From assembly GCA_022013615.1 (NCBI GenBank), contig JAKLQB010000893.1:1-16203 (forward strand): 16,203 nt of DNA. Direction: 5' to 3'. How positions within the stretch are numbered: the stretch's first letter is position 1; every line of letters begins with the position of its first letter. The DNA is from Desulfobacterales bacterium (GTDB taxonomy: Bacteria; Desulfobacterota; DSM-4660; Desulfatiglandales; Desulfatiglandaceae). This document shows, piece by piece, positions 1-8,283 of this stretch. The notes under the pieces are model-generated. The model saw only the letters and a list, made by a program, of their open reading frames with translations. It was not told the DNA's origin and ran no database searches. Made by a program: the position numbers and the translations under genes.

Positions 1-2276
1 ACAAGGTTTACGAACTGCTCTATCTCGGCAACCTTCTTCCCAGCGAGGTGAGCCGGGAAATCGACGACGCGGCCAAAAAACTGCCGGACAAGAAAATGGC
101 GCAAAAGGTCGCCAAGGCCATCGCACTATTGGAACCGGTCAAGGATTTGCCGCGCACGCCCCACAACTTGGCGGTTGTGCTGTACCCTTCCGTCACGGCC
201 GGCTCGATTCTCGGCGAAGTGGAAGAAGCCATCGCGGCCCTTGAAAAGGCCCAGGTGATCCGAAATTCCGAGGAGGGCTATAAACTCCTGACGGTACAGG
301 AAAAAACCTGGGAAACGAGACGCAATAGCCTCGATCCCCGCGAGGCGGACCGCAACCGCATCAAACGGGAAGTTTTGAGGCAAATATTCTCCGATCCCCA
401 ATTAAGGAAGTACCAATACCAAAACCTGCGGACGTTCCGGAACACGCTTGTCGTGGAGGACGACACGGTCGAGTCGGCAGGCGAGGTTCCGCTCAATCTG
501 TTCCTTTCGGACTCGGTTCCATCAAAAGCCGATCGTGTCAGTGAAGCTCGCGATGAAAGCAGCACCCGTCGTAACGATGTGTTTTGGATTGTCACCCTGA
601 CCGATGAAATCCATAATTTAATCGTTGAAGTGTACCGGTCCCGGGAAATGGTCTCCGAGTACGAGCGTCTTGCCTCCCAGCAACGCCTGAGCGGAGAGGA
701 ATCATCCTGCCTTGCCGAGGAAAAGAACCGTCGGGATAGTCATTATCGGAAACTCCGCTCCAAAATCCTCGATGCCGTCCAGGCCGGGACCGGTTTTTTT
801 CAGGGAGTCCAGCACGATGCCACGGCTCTCGGGTCCGGTTTTGTGGAAATTTTTCATAAACTTTTCGACATCGTGGTGCCCGTTCTCTATCCGAAGCTTG
901 AAATCGGAGTGCTTCCCCTCAAGGGCGATGAGCCGGAAAAACTCATCACTGCAGCCAATTTGAACGGCCTCCAGCCGGTTTTTTACCATGACAAGCCCGA
1001 ACAAAGCCTCGTGGTGAAGCAAAGCGGCAAGTTTCTGCCCAACTTGGGCGCGGACCTCTGCCGCGAAATACTCGACTATCTCAAAAAGGAACACGCCTAC
1101 GGCAACAAGGTCACCGGGAAAATCCTGGAAACGCATTTTTCCGGCATCGGCTACGGATGGGAGCGCGAGGCCCTGCGGCTTGGCCTGGCCGTTCTTTTCA
1201 GGGGTGGGGCCGTGGAAGTCACGCATCAAGGCCGCAAATATCGCAACTACAGCGATCCCGCCTGCCGGCCGCCCTTTGTCAATAATCCCGCATTCCGCGC
1301 GGCCTCCTTTGCCCCGAGGGAAACCCTGGACCTCAAGATTCTGGCCCGGGCGGCGCAAGCCTATGAAGAGATTACCGGCAAGGATGTCAACATCGAGGAG
1401 GGCGACATCTCCAACGCTTTTCAGGAAGTGGCGGGAGCCGACCGGGAAAAACTGCTCCCTGTGGTCGCCCGCCTCACGGCCCTCAAGGTTCCGGGCGCGG
1501 ATTCCGTGGCCGCTCATCTCCAATGGGTGGAGGGCATCCTGGACATGGCACCGGACGACTGCGTGAAGACCCTTGCCGGCGAGGGAAAGTCCTACCTTGA
1601 AGGCCGAAAAAAAGCTGTGGCCCTGGAAAAACTGGCATCAGAAGACAACCTCAAGGTCTTGGACATTGCCCGCCGGGTTCTGAACGAGCAGTGGCCGGTT
1701 CTCGCCGAGCATTCACCCGGTCCAGAACTCGAAGAGGCCGCTGCCGAACTGGCCGAGGCGTTTGATTCGGAAAACGTTCTCGATCATTTGGAGATCGTCC
1801 GACAGGCATCGGAAATGCTGGTCAGCGAATACGGGCGGCTTTATCGTAGCACGTTCGAGCGGCGCAAAAAAGTCTATGAGACCGCCATTGACCATGTGAA
1901 GGGACTCCCGGAGTGGGCCGCGTTGAGCAAGAATACGGACGTAACCGACGTTGAACGAGAAGCCCTGCTCCGGCCCCTGGTGTCTCGACTCGGAGAAAAA
2001 CCGGTCCTGCAAAAAGGCGATACCGTTTGCAGCGAAACGCACGCCACTGTTTCCCAGATGGAGAGCGACATCGCCGCTGTGGAGGGCCTGACCCGGGAAG
2101 TGATCCATCGCCTGCAAAAGGCGGTGGAGCCCGAGGAAAAGGTGGAACGGTTCCGGGTCTCTCAACATTTTTCAGGCAAAATCGAAAACAAGGAAGATTT
2201 GGATGCCGTCATCACGGCCCTGCGCGACAAGCTGGAAAAGCTTCTGGCCCAGGGCTGCAAGGTGATTCTGGAGTAA
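1..2276 (+). CDS. brxC: BREX P-loop protein BrxC, C-terminal part (5' end outside window)
   Basis: The reading frame is open from the first complete codon (position 3) to the TAA at 2274-2276, giving 757 residues. The GTG at 48 is internal (Val), not a start. BrxC/PglY proteins are about 1,200 residues with an N-terminal P-loop NTPase region, so the Walker motifs should lie left of the window and none is visible here. What remains is a long helical, charged C-terminal region with many E/K-rich stretches, ending CKVILE. Identification rests on general resemblance and on the neighbours: pglX, pglZ and brxL follow on the same strand in type I BREX order. BrxC is a core BREX component whose loss abolishes protection; its exact biochemical role is unsettled. 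The next gene starts 3 nt after the stop, and its Shine-Dalgarno GGAG lies at the end of brxC, so the two are probably co-transcribed and coupled. Confidence 0.85.
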   Translation, partial: KVYELLYLGNLLPSEVSREIDDAAKKLPDKKMAQKVAKAIALLEPVKDLPRTPHNLAVVLYPSVTAGSILGEVEEAIAALEKAQVIRNSEEGYKLLTVQEKTWETRRNSLDPREADRNRIKREVLRQIFSDPQLRKYQYQNLRTFRNTLVVEDDTVESAGEVPLNLFLSDSVPSKADRVSEARDESSTRRNDVFWIVTLTDEIHNLIVEVYRSREMVSEYERLASQQRLSGEESSCLAEEKNRRDSHYRKLRSKILDAVQAGTGFFQGVQHDATALGSGFVEIFHKLFDIVVPVLYPKLEIGVLPLKGDEPEKLITAANLNGLQPVFYHDKPEQSLVVKQSGKFLPNLGADLCREILDYLKKEHAYGNKVTGKILETHFSGIGYGWEREALRLGLAVLFRGGAVEVTHQGRKYRNYSDPACRPPFVNNPAFRAASFAPRETLDLKILARAAQAYEEITGKDVNIEEGDISNAFQEVAGADREKLLPVVARLTALKVPGADSVAAHLQWVEGILDMAPDDCVKTLAGEGKSYLEGRKKAVALEKLASEDNLKVLDIARRVLNEQWPVLAEHSPGPELEEAAAELAEAFDSENVLDHLEIVRQASEMLVSEYGRLYRSTFERRKKVYETAIDHVKGLPEWAALSKNTDVTDVEREALLRPLVSRLGEKPVLQKGDTVCSETHATVSQMESDIAAVEGLTREVIHRLQKAVEPEEKVERFRVSQHFSGKIENKEDLDAVITALRDKLEKLLAQGCKVILE

Positions 2277-2279
2277 GCC

Positions 2280-3119
2280 ATGCGTGCCTACGACTTAGCG
2301 ATCCAGAATTTTTCCGTTGCCGAGCATCTGCTTCAACTCCATGAATTGTTTCGCGGATTGCAGGAATGTCCGGCTGACGAAGAGCTGCGTCTTGCGGTGT
2401 GCACGTGTTTTAACATCCCGGAAAAATCCGTTCTCAGGCATGCTAAAAACGAACAGGTGGTCCTGGTGGCCAAGGCGACCGCGCCCATCCCCGCCAGCCT
2501 TCTGGTTCAGGACGGCATCAACTTCCTGCTGCGCCAGGCGGTTGTCGTGGCATGTACAGCCCTGGAATCGTTTTTCTGGGATGCCCTGCGGGAAAACGTT
2601 CTCACCATCGTACGTGCCAGCAAGCGGGGGGCGGATGAATCCCTGCGAAAGCTCACCCTTTCCCTGGATGACTACCTATCATTGGAGGGATACGAGGATC
2701 CGGACGTGCGGCTGCAGCAGATCATACTAAAAAATTTCGAACGTGGCACGCTCTATGATGCGTCTTCCATCGAAAACATCGCCAGGATTCTCACCGTAAA
2801 GGATTTCTGGGCCAAGGTCACCACCAAAACCGGCAATCCCGACAAGGAGATCAAACGGCACATCGGCGAAATCATCCAACGGCGAAACCAGATCGCGCAC
2901 AGGGCCGACCGCCCTGATGAAACCGCTGACCCGCCTGAGGAACAGGACGGTCACGGTCTCCGGGCTATCAACTATGCCTGGGCAAATACGCGCGTTGCCA
3001 CGGCCAAGAACGTGGTGTCCGCCGCCTCGGAAATTTTCACCGCGACCTTGCAGCAGTTGGAGGCGCAACTCGCCCAGGAAGAGGAACAACGCCTTGCCCG
3101 GCAGACCATGAAGCAATGA
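2280..3119 (+). CDS. HEPN-domain protein embedded in BREX operon (candidate RNase)
   Basis: A 279-residue protein with ATG at 2280, 3 nt after brxC, and GGAG at 2270-2273 as ribosome binding site (6-nt spacing). It is mostly helical. Residues 80-110 form a hydrophobic helix with an ALESFFWDALRENV segment of the sort seen in HEPN domains. The diagnostic motif is RRNQIAHRAD at 201-210, where R202 and H207 fit the Rx4-6H signature of HEPN ribonucleases (RiboL-PSP-HEPN / MAE_28990-like families). The C-terminus is a long charged helix (about 245-279, rich in E, Q and A). HEPN proteins in defence islands commonly act as RNA-cleaving toxins in abortive infection. That function here is an inference from the motif and location. 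No MNT nucleotidyltransferase antitoxin is adjacent, so if it is toxic it is presumably held in check by BREX components or a trigger. It is not one of the canonical six BREX genes. Confidence 0.75.
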   Translation: MRAYDLAIQNFSVAEHLLQLHELFRGLQECPADEELRLAVCTCFNIPEKSVLRHAKNEQVVLVAKATAPIPASLLVQDGINFLLRQAVVVACTALESFFWDALRENVLTIVRASKRGADESLRKLTLSLDDYLSLEGYEDPDVRLQQIILKNFERGTLYDASSIENIARILTVKDFWAKVTTKTGNPDKEIKRHIGEIIQRRNQIAHRADRPDETADPPEEQDGHGLRAINYAWANTRVATAKNVVSAASEIFTATLQQLEAQLAQEEEQRLARQTMKQ

Positions 3120-3151
3120 ACTGACTCGCCTCTCATGAGGGAATGCAATCG

Positions 3152-6100
3152 ATGAAAGATACTTTAATCGCTCAAATCCAAAGCTTCACCCTGCAGGCCC
3201 GTGCCGCCCTGGAAAGCGAGGCCGGCCGGCAGCTTGAAGGCATTTACGGTTGGCTGCCGGACGGCCGATTCGCAGACACAACCCACTATTCCGCAGTCAA
3301 TGAAATCCCGGAAGCCACCGAAAACCGCCGGTGCCTGGAAGCCTATGCCGAGGAGGAGAAAACCGCCGGCCTTTCCCCTAAGGCCGCCCGTATCAAGCTG
3401 GTGAGGGAGGCCGCCTTTACCTGGCTCAACCGCCTGGTTGCCCTACGCATGATGGAAGAACGTAAGATCATCAAGTCCACCGTGGGCAAACTGGACAAGT
3501 CCAACAGTTTCATTTTCTGGCTCACCGCGGATGGCAACGATGAGATGTATGCACTGCATCAGCAGGGCGCCCTGCCTCAGAACGCCATGAACGAAGGCCC
3601 GAGTGACGTGGCCTATCGCAAGTTTTTACTTTGGCAATGCACCCAACTGGCCAGAGACGTGTCCGTTCTTTTCGATCCGGAAAACCTTTCCAGCCGCCTG
3701 TTTCCCCGACCGCCGGTTCTGAAACTGATCGTGGAATTCATGAACCGCGAAGACATGGTGGAAGCATGGCAAACCGGAAACGAGGAAACCATCGGATGGG
3801 TTTATGAGGCATTCAATGCTGAAGAAGAGGCGGTGATTAGGGCCTCTTTCCTTAATAAACATAAAGTCACTCCGAATGAAATTCCTGCGGTAACACAACT
3901 TTTTACACCTCGGTGGGTTGTGCGGCTCCTCGTGGAAAATACCCTTGGTCGGATCTGGGTGGAGATGCATCCGGACAGCCGTCTCAAGGATCAGTTGACC
4001 TATCTTGTCCCCTTCAATGGTTCGGCCCGGGCATTAAAACCTGCAAAAAACATAACATTTCTGGACCCCAGTTGCGGGTCCATGCACTTTGGCCTCGTGG
4101 CCTTTGACCTGCTGGTGGAAATGTACAAGGAGGAGTTGGAAAGGGTCGGCCAACCCGGTTGGCCTGAAAGACCAAGCGTTGCCTCCGTTGAGGAGATACC
4201 CACGAATATCATCGCCAATAACATCTATGGGATCGACATCGATCTGCGTGCAGTTCAACTTTCTGCGCTCACCCTGTTGTTGAAGGCCCGCACCCTCAAC
4301 AAGGAATGCACCTTCTCGGACCGCAACCTCGCCTGCGCCAATGTGGAGGCAATTACCGGCGGCAAGCTGGAGGCATTTATTTCCCGATCCAAATTCAGCC
4401 ACCCCATCTACGAGCGCATTCTTCGGGCGATGGCTTTGAGTTTGAAGGACTCGGAGCAACTTGGCAGTCTTCTAAGGCTGGAAATAACCCTTGAATATCT
4501 CATCGCCGAGGAACGGAAAAAGGAAGATGCTAACAAGCAGCTCCAGCTATCCTTTCCCGGGGTTACACAGGAACAGTTCGCCACCCGGGAGGGAGTCCAG
4601 GAATTTTTTGACATTTTACATGAACATATCCTCCGGCATTTGGACAACTTCGTAAAAGAATCGCGTAACCGAGAGATCGATCCTGGCCATTTTGTCTCCG
4701 AGACCGCAAAAGGTCTTCGGTTTCTTGGTATTGTATCTTCGCAATACGACGTAGTCGCGACCAATCCTCCTTACCTTGATTCCCGTGATTACAGCCAAGT
4801 CCACAAAAAGTTTCTCGAAAAGGTTTATCCGGATTCCAAACGAAATTTATTTGCCGCTTTTATTGAGCGCTGCTCAGAACTGGTTCGAAAAGATGGATTT
4901 GTTGGCATGATTACCGGGCAGTCCTTCATGTTTATAAAAACATATGAGGAATTGCGTAAAAAGTTACTCGAATCGTGTATTATCCAAACCCTAGCCCAGT
5001 TTGATTATAATCTTTTCAAAGGCAGGGTTGATACTTCAGCATTCGTCCTGTGCAACAAGACAATATCCAAGAAAAGGCAGGCGCATCAAGGCACCTATTT
5101 CCGCCTGTTGCGCGAAAGCGATTCTGAGGCCAAGCGGATCGCTTTTGAAGACGGTCTCGCCGCATTGAAGGCTGGTCGGCCGCACCCGTTGGTTTTCACC
5201 TACCGGCAGGAGGATTTTGACGCGATTCCGGGTAAGCCTTGGGTGTATTGGAATCCTCCCCCGGTCCGCGATATTTTTAGAACAAAACCCCCGATTGGTT
5301 CAAACTGTTCCGTTTGTATTGGAATGAGGACAGGGGAAAATACCAGGTTTCTCAGGCGATGGTGGGAAATAGGATTAAATAGAATAAACCGTAGTTGTTT
5401 TTCAGGAAGGGCTTCCCTTGAATCTAATCTTAAGTGGTATCCTTACAATAAAGGAAGTGGCTTTTGCAGGTGGTATGGTCCAAGTACATACATTGTTGAA
5501 TGGAAAAATAATGGCAAAATTATTAAGCAAAATACAAGACAAAATTATCCACAGTTAGGAGATAATCTTGGATGGAAAATTAGCAATGAAGACAAATATT
5601 TTCTGAGCGGAGTGAGTTATTCGTCTTTAACAGCGAGTATTTTTTCTGCTCGTATTACTCCTCCTGGTTATCTATTTGATGTTTCAGGATCGACAGTATT
5701 TGGAGGAGACAATCTCCTTGTGGTCGCTGTGCTTAACTCAAATCCTGGACGTTTCTTTCTCGACTTACTAAATCCAACAGTTAACTTCCAGGTTGGTGAC
5801 ATTGCTAGAGTACCTATGCCTGCGAATTCGTCGCCACTTTTGACATCGCTTGTAGAAAAGGTTGTGCTTATCTGCGAGCGAGATTCATCCGCAGAAGAAA
5901 TTACCTACGGCTTCATTAATCCGCCCATTTCAGTTGCCCAGGTCGAGAAACACCCCGCTCAACTCTGCACGATTGAGGATGAAATAGACAAAGAGGTGAC
6001 ACGGCTTTACGGCCTGACCGAAGAGGATCGCCTTGCCCTGAAGGCCGAATTGGAAGGCACAGTTTTAGCTTCTAATGATGATGACGATGAGGCAACAGCG

Positions 6101-7009
6101 GAAAAAGGCGATGAAGAGGATGCAAACGAAAGCGCCTGGACTGAATCCGCCCTGGCCCGAGCCTGGATCAGCTATGCCTTTGGCACGATGCTGAACCGGT
6201 ATGCCATCGGCGAACCCGAAGGGTTAGGCCGAGGGACTTTTGATGAAGAGACCAACGTCGCCATCCATGCCTTGATCGACGCAGACGGCGTGATGGTGTC
6301 GGAACCCGGCCACCCCCAGGACATCACAGTCCGCACGCACCGCTGTCTGGAACTCATGCGCGGCCGGGAAACTGCCCATGCCCTGATCCGAAAAGCTACC
6401 GGATCAGAGGCAGACCCCGAGGAATCGCTGCGCGGTTTTTTGGATCGCTTCACCGGTACGCCCGAGACTTCCTTCTGGCGCCACCACTTCCAGCTTTACC
6501 GCAAGCGCCCCATCTTCTGGCCCCTCCAATCCCCCAAACGTAAATTCACGGTGTGGGTATTCCAGGAGCGCTTCACCACGGACACGCTCTTCAAGGTGCG
6601 TTCGGAATTTGCCGACCCCAAGGCCCGCTGGCTGGAGGGCCGGATCAAGGATCTCAAGGCCAAGGCAGACGCAAGCGCGGGCGCGGAAAAGCGAGGGGCA
6701 GAAAAGGAAGCCTCCCAACTGGCCGAAATCCTGGACGACGTTCAAGAATTTTCCAAACGCCTGAATGCCATCATCCAAAAAGGGTATACGCCGCACATAG
6801 ACGATGGCGTACTCATCAACGCCGCGCCCCTCTGGGAACTCCTGTCCTCCTGGCCGGATACGAAAAAGGCATGGCAGGAACTGGAGGAAGAAAAATACGA
6901 CTGGGCGCACCAGGCCATGGACCACTGGCCCGACCGTGTCCGGGAAAAATGCAAAACCAACAAATCCTTCGCCATCGCCCACGGATTAGAAGAGCTATGT
7001 GAGGGTTAA
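3152..7009 (+). CDS. pglX: BREX adenine-specific DNA methyltransferase PglX (BrxX)
   Basis: This large protein (1,285 residues) is an S-adenosylmethionine-dependent N6-adenine methyltransferase that marks self DNA at an asymmetric BREX site. The SAM-binding motif I is LDPSCGSMHF (about 304-313), with the second loop glycine replaced by Met as I recall from other PglX proteins. Catalytic motif IV is NPPY at 538-541. A C-terminal RKRPIFW segment (nt about 6499-6519) is also typical of type I PglX. Two starts are in frame. GAGGGA at 3137-3142 touches the ATG at 3143 but sits 9 nt before the ATG at 3152, so 3152 (MKDTLIAQ) is preferred. Residues about 710-893 (nt 5280-5830) are clearly AT-richer than the rest and probably hold the target-recognition region. 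An acidic stretch with a DDDD run (from residue 976) forms a linker. The protein is slightly long for the family. It follows the HEPN gene by a 32-nt gap. Confidence 0.95.
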   Translation: MKDTLIAQIQSFTLQARAALESEAGRQLEGIYGWLPDGRFADTTHYSAVNEIPEATENRRCLEAYAEEEKTAGLSPKAARIKLVREAAFTWLNRLVALRMMEERKIIKSTVGKLDKSNSFIFWLTADGNDEMYALHQQGALPQNAMNEGPSDVAYRKFLLWQCTQLARDVSVLFDPENLSSRLFPRPPVLKLIVEFMNREDMVEAWQTGNEETIGWVYEAFNAEEEAVIRASFLNKHKVTPNEIPAVTQLFTPRWVVRLLVENTLGRIWVEMHPDSRLKDQLTYLVPFNGSARALKPAKNITFLDPSCGSMHFGLVAFDLLVEMYKEELERVGQPGWPERPSVASVEEIPTNIIANNIYGIDIDLRAVQLSALTLLLKARTLNKECTFSDRNLACANVEAITGGKLEAFISRSKFSHPIYERILRAMALSLKDSEQLGSLLRLEITLEYLIAEERKKEDANKQLQLSFPGVTQEQFATREGVQEFFDILHEHILRHLDNFVKESRNREIDPGHFVSETAKGLRFLGIVSSQYDVVATNPPYLDSRDYSQVHKKFLEKVYPDSKRNLFAAFIERCSELVRKDGFVGMITGQSFMFIKTYEELRKKLLESCIIQTLAQFDYNLFKGRVDTSAFVLCNKTISKKRQAHQGTYFRLLRESDSEAKRIAFEDGLAALKAGRPHPLVFTYRQEDFDAIPGKPWVYWNPPPVRDIFRTKPPIGSNCSVCIGMRTGENTRFLRRWWEIGLNRINRSCFSGRASLESNLKWYPYNKGSGFCRWYGPSTYIVEWKNNGKIIKQNTRQNYPQLGDNLGWKISNEDKYFLSGVSYSSLTASIFSARITPPGYLFDVSGSTVFGGDNLLVVAVLNSNPGRFFLDLLNPTVNFQVGDIARVPMPANSSPLLTSLVEKVVLICERDSSAEEITYGFINPPISVAQVEKHPAQLCTIEDEIDKEVTRLYGLTEEDRLALKAELEGTVLASNDDDDEATAEKGDEEDANESAWTESALARAWISYAFGTMLNRYAIGEPEGLGRGTFDEETNVAIHALIDADGVMVSEPGHPQDITVRTHRCLELMRGRETAHALIRKATGSEADPEESLRGFLDRFTGTPETSFWRHHFQLYRKRPIFWPLQSPKRKFTVWVFQERFTTDTLFKVRSEFADPKARWLEGRIKDLKAKADASAGAEKRGAEKEASQLAEILDDVQEFSKRLNAIIQKGYTPHIDDGVLINAAPLWELLSSWPDTKKAWQELEEEKYDWAHQAMDHWPDRVREKCKTNKSFAIAHGLEELCEG

Positions 7010-7044
7010 ATGCTAATTTAAGTAATAATGGAAATTCTAAACCA

Positions 7045-7071
7045 ATGGATTCCGGCTTTCGACGAAATGAC
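7045..7071. repeat. Degenerate REP-like hairpin element
   Basis: The 119-nt gap between pglX and the ATPase gene contains TGGATTCCGGCTTTC followed by GACGAAATGACA. It resembles the widespread bacterial intergenic repeat whose intact form is ATTCCGGC-TTTC-GCCGGAAT. Here the arms are 7049-7056 and 7061-7068 with a TTTC loop, but only 6 of 8 positions still pair, so the copy looks decayed. It marks a discontinuity inside the operon, consistent with the following two-gene cassette having been inserted. Whether it affects transcript stability or termination cannot be told from sequence. Confidence 0.5.
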
Positions 7072-7117
7072 AAAGGTTTGCGACACAAATCACCCAGATT
7101 AGGATGAAGTGCGTCAT

Positions 7118-7123
7118 AGGAGG
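7118..7123 (+). promoter_or_regulatory. Strong Shine-Dalgarno for the accessory ATPase
   Basis: AGGAGG lies 5 nt before the ATG at 7129. It decides for the start at 7129 over the in-frame ATG at 7138, which would have 14-nt spacing. Such a consensus site after a 119-nt gap indicates that this pair is translated independently of pglX. Confidence 0.8.
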
Positions 7124-7128
7124 TTCCT

Positions 7129-8283
7129 ATGTATAATATGAAAAGTTTACAAATTAGAGGATTTCGGAGATTGCATGAAATCGATTTAGAGATGCGGCCG
7201 TTGATGGTCATGATTGGTGCTAATGGTGCGGGTAAGACTTCCGTTCTGGATGCCTTTTCACTCCTTTCGGCCTCGGCGGCAGGGAAGTTGAATTCGAAAT
7301 TAAGTGGAATGGGAGGAATATCGGATATCCTGACGATTAACCATTCTCAAGAGGTCTCCATGTCCATAGACATGGAAGTGCCCGGGCACGAGCCTTTGAA
7401 ATACGACATCCATCTTGCCCCCAAGGGAACGTCATACGGCATTCCCTCTGAAACATTATCCCAATCTCGAACGGGGTATCCAGGGCCGTTCATGCATATC
7501 GATTCTCATTATGGTGATATCAAATACTACGAGATCGATGAAGGAAAGCTCCTAAGGCCGACCTGGGATCACAATCCGCTGGAAACATCCCTGGCGCAGG
7601 TTCCAAAAATGTTTCGACAACCGGAAGAGTTACGGCATATTCTGAGTTCTGCATCTCATTACCATGCTCTCGATGTCGGGGAGCGAGCCCCGGTGAAGCT
7701 TCCGCAGCAAATGAAGCCCGCCGAATTGCCGGGAGAAGCCGGTGAAGAGATTGTTCCATTTCTTTATTATTTGAGAGAGAGCGACGATGACAAACACAGG
7801 TACGAAGCAATCATCGATTCGCTCAAATCAGCCTTCCCGGGGTTTGAAGGTCTGAATTTCCCTCCGGTTGCGGCCGGCATGTTGGCCATGACCTGGAAAG
7901 ATAAAAGCTTTCGCAAGCCTTTGTATATGCACCAGCTTTCGGAAGGAATCCTGAGGTTCCTTTGGCTGGTGTCCCTGCTGCAAAGCCCCGGCCTTACCAC
8001 AATTACCATGATCGACGAACCTGAGATCAGCCTTCATCCGGAATTGCTAAGTCTTTTGGCTGAATTTATGCGTGAGGCTTCAAAGAGGACCCAGCTTATT
8101 GTAGCCACCCATTCCGACCGACTTATACGCTTTCTCGAACCCAAAGAAGTTGTTGTCATGGATATTGATGAAGACGGTCATGCCTCTGCAAGATGGGCCG
8201 ATTCAATGGACATTGACCAATGGCTGGCCGAATACACCCTTGATGAATTATGGCGGATGGGAAGGATGGGGGGGCGGGCATGA
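7129..8283 (+). CDS. AAA/ABC-type ATPase (AAA_21, OLD/PARIS-like), BREX accessory
   Basis: A 384-residue single-domain ATPase of the SMC/RecF/OLD-like ABC class. Visible motifs: Walker A GANGAGKT (30-37), ABC signature-like LSEG (270-273), Walker B ITMIDE (292-297) followed by PEISLHPE, and the switch histidine in ATHSD (H328). Between Walker A and the signature lies about 230 residues that include a beta-rich insertion rather than a long coiled coil, which argues against a true SMC. The gene is followed by a DUF4276 gene with ATGA overlap. ATPases of this class paired with a Toprim protein form OLD, Gabija and PARIS-type anti-phage systems, in which the ATPase senses the trigger and controls the nuclease. 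That role here is inferred from family and location between pglX and pglZ. The last codons contain a G7 run (8268-8274) in phase for -1 slippage into the next gene. Confidence 0.88.
   Translation: MYNMKSLQIRGFRRLHEIDLEMRPLMVMIGANGAGKTSVLDAFSLLSASAAGKLNSKLSGMGGISDILTINHSQEVSMSIDMEVPGHEPLKYDIHLAPKGTSYGIPSETLSQSRTGYPGPFMHIDSHYGDIKYYEIDEGKLLRPTWDHNPLETSLAQVPKMFRQPEELRHILSSASHYHALDVGERAPVKLPQQMKPAELPGEAGEEIVPFLYYLRESDDDKHRYEAIIDSLKSAFPGFEGLNFPPVAAGMLAMTWKDKSFRKPLYMHQLSEGILRFLWLVSLLQSPGLTTITMIDEPEISLHPELLSLLAEFMREASKRTQLIVATHSDRLIRFLEPKEVVVMDIDEDGHASARWADSMDIDQWLAEYTLDELWRMGRMGGRA
8268..8274 (+). promoter_or_regulatory. G7 slippery heptamer in frameshift phase at the ATPase/DUF4276 junction
   Basis: The ATPase codons are ATG GGG GGG CGG GCA TGA (8266-8283). 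The seven Gs therefore read as G GGG GGG, the X XXY YYZ pattern for -1 frameshifting. A -1 slip continues as GCG GGC ATG AAA, entering the DUF4276 frame directly at its own start codon (8280). The same purine-rich stretch (GGGAAGGA, 8259-8266) may simply be the ribosome binding site of the downstream gene. Phase and position are seen in the sequence; a frameshifting function is hypothetical. Confidence 0.3.

Noticed and set aside
702..1523. Long minus-strand open frame opposite brxC (273 codons)
   Set aside because: It lies wholly inside the brxC frame, has no family resemblance, and reflects the high GC third positions of brxC.
3132..3139. CTCATGAG palindrome before pglX
   Set aside because: An 8-bp palindrome is common by chance, and its GAG is already explained as part of the Shine-Dalgarno.
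6074..6091. GAT-rich triplet repeat in pglX as a phase-variation tract
   Set aside because: Changes would be in frame, alter only the number of acidic residues in a linker, and cannot switch the gene off.
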